Positions 5,147 to 6,138 of a stretch of 6,138 bases of DNA are shown here, one piece after another. Location of the stretch: NCBI GenBank assembly GCA_900551555.1, contig URWC01000117.1:1-6138 (forward strand), given 5' to 3'. The notes below the pieces were generated by a model, which had not been told where the DNA came from, did no database searches, and worked only from the letters and a program-made list of their open reading frames with translations. The DNA comes from an uncultured Collinsella sp. Its GTDB lineage: Bacteria; Actinomycetota; Coriobacteriia; Coriobacteriales; Coriobacteriaceae. The stretch's first letter is position 1; each line of letters opens with the position of its first letter. The translations under genes and the position numbers were made by a program.

Positions 5147-5176
5147 AAAAAAGGTCAGGCACTAGGTGCCTGACCT
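5147..5176 (-). terminator. Rho-independent terminator of tRNA-Pro
   Basis: On the - strand AGGTCAGGCAC (5176-5166) pairs perfectly with GTGCCTGACCT (5162-5152) around a 3-base loop. A run of T follows (5152-5147). It starts 10 bases past the tRNA 3' end. Confidence 0.9.
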
Positions 5177-5185
5177 GCAAACTTC

Positions 5186-5262
<77 letters not shown>

Positions 5263-5304
5263 AAGCTTTTGTTTGTTGCTCTGCTCTCGCTCGCAACAGG
5301 GAGT

Positions 5305-5334
5305 ATATTAACCCGAAACTTTAGACTTGTGCAA
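5305..5334 (-). promoter_or_regulatory. Promoter of tRNA-Pro
   Basis: On the - strand TTGCAC (5334-5329) and TAATAT (5310-5305) are 18 bases apart. They are followed by about 40 bases to the tRNA 5' end at 5262. The -35 and -10 match the housekeeping consensus at 4 or more positions each. Confidence 0.6.
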
Positions 5335-5342
5335 GAACTTTT

Positions 5343-6138
5343 TTAAATATTTTGAAGCAAGTCCAAAATTGTATCTGCGAGCTGGGGTTTTGTTAGCACG
5401 GGAAGTTCCTGTGTACCCGCTGTGCTCACAATCCAGGCCTTGTTAGTGTCGGTTCCAAAGCCCGAATCGGCGCGCGAGACATCGTTGGCGATAATGGCAT
5501 CACAACCCTTGCGGGCGAGCTTACGCTGCGCGTACTCCGCGACGTTATCGGTCTCGGCCGCAAAGCCGATCACGCGCCGCTCTCCCTTCTGGCGCGAGAG
5601 CTCGGCCAAAATATCGACCGTTTCGACAAGCTCGATGCGATCCAAGCGTTCGTTGGACTTTTTGAGCTTATGGTCCGCAGGGGTGGCGGGGGTATAGTCG
5701 GCGACGGCGGCCGCACAAATTGCCGCATCGGCCGTCTGGAAGGCGCTCGCCGCCGCCTGCAGCAAAAAAAGATTATTTTGACGGATTGTTCGGACACGCG
5801 CACGCACTCCATGCCGCCGGGCACATCGAGCGATGTCGGTCCCAACACGAGCGTGACCTCGGCACCGCGGCGAGCAGCCTCCCTCGCCAGGGCGATGCCC
5901 ATCTTGCCCGACGAACGGTTGCCAATGAATCGCACCGGGTCGATCGGCTCGTGCGTGGGGCCGGCGGTAATCACGATGCGCTTACCTGCCAGGTCCTGAG
6001 GCGCGGGGTTGAGCACCTCGCAGATGGCTTCGACGATGTCCTCGGGCTCGCTCATGCGCCCCGTGTCCACGTCGCCGCAGGCAAGGTAGCCACTATCGGG
6101 ACAGACGATCGTGTGACCGCGTGCCTCGAGAGCAGCGA
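5343..6138 (-). pseudogene. coaBC: coaBC (phosphopantothenoylcysteine synthetase/decarboxylase), partial and frameshifted
   Basis: Makes 4'-phosphopantetheine, the coenzyme A precursor, in the cytoplasm: CoaB joins cysteine to 4'-phosphopantothenate using CTP, and CoaC decarboxylates the product. The gene enters from the right edge. The end of CoaC shows PDSGYLACGDVDTGRMSEPE, including the substrate-clamp Cys. CoaB follows with AGPTHEPIDPVRFIGNRSSG and KMG, then AAAVADYTP, KLKK, VIGFAAETDN and ANDVS, ending LLQNI at TAA 5343-5345. The frame changes between 5763 and 5795: conserved sequence is in one frame up to VRV (about 5795) and in another from LLQAAASAF (5762 downward). A run of seven T on the coding strand (5764-5770) lies in between. 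One more T, or a -1 slip, would join the frames. The join region is also about five residues longer than I expect. Either a sequencing error, a recent mutation or slippage explains it. Confidence 0.9.

Overview
The window looks like a chromosomal stretch from a high-GC, Coriobacteriia-type actinobacterium, probably Collinsella or a close relative. This is inferred from the coaBC protein sequence, a DUF6273-type protein remnant and mixed 50-60% GC. It is not a database result. A stable core end (tRNA-Pro and the biosynthetic gene coaBC, 5147-6138) flanks an accessory region (1-4722) made of small surface or secreted proteins, a transporter and several broken genes.

Left to right: positions 1-165 hold the C-terminal end of an unidentified + strand gene, closed by a strong terminator (226-265). 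A 640-base stretch without an intact gene follows (266-908). It holds a cluster of TGTCNGACA-like half-palindromes, a small hairpin, and a candidate promoter with a perfect TATAAT that overlaps a direct repeat. Then comes a two-gene + strand unit: a fused ABC-2-type permease/ATPase (909-2723) and a membrane-anchored protein with a small extracytoplasmic domain (2725-3153). The two genes are one base apart. Downstream lie hairpins and the 3' half of a DnaQ-like DEDDh exonuclease gene (3240-3575).

On the - strand, 4244 to 3588 encodes a Sec-secreted cysteine-containing protein with a hydrophobic Gly/Ala-rich C-terminus, followed 12 bases later by a 79-residue protein with three membrane segments. 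The pair has the architecture of a secreted peptide toxin with a membrane immunity protein, but that function is only inferred. Just upstream, around 4345-4358, the 5'-truncated tail of another - strand gene meets a 5'-truncated + strand DUF6273 gene. This is a clear recombination scar. The DUF6273 remnant ends at a good terminator (4689-4722).

Positions 4723-5127 contain no convincing gene but are rich in inverted repeats, one set of which can fold as a three-way junction. tRNA-Pro(GGG) with encoded CCA (5186-5262, - strand) has its own promoter and terminator. At the right edge coaBC (- strand) runs off the window. Its CoaB part is split between two reading frames at a run of seven T (on the coding strand), so it is a sequencing error, a pseudogene or a slippage site.
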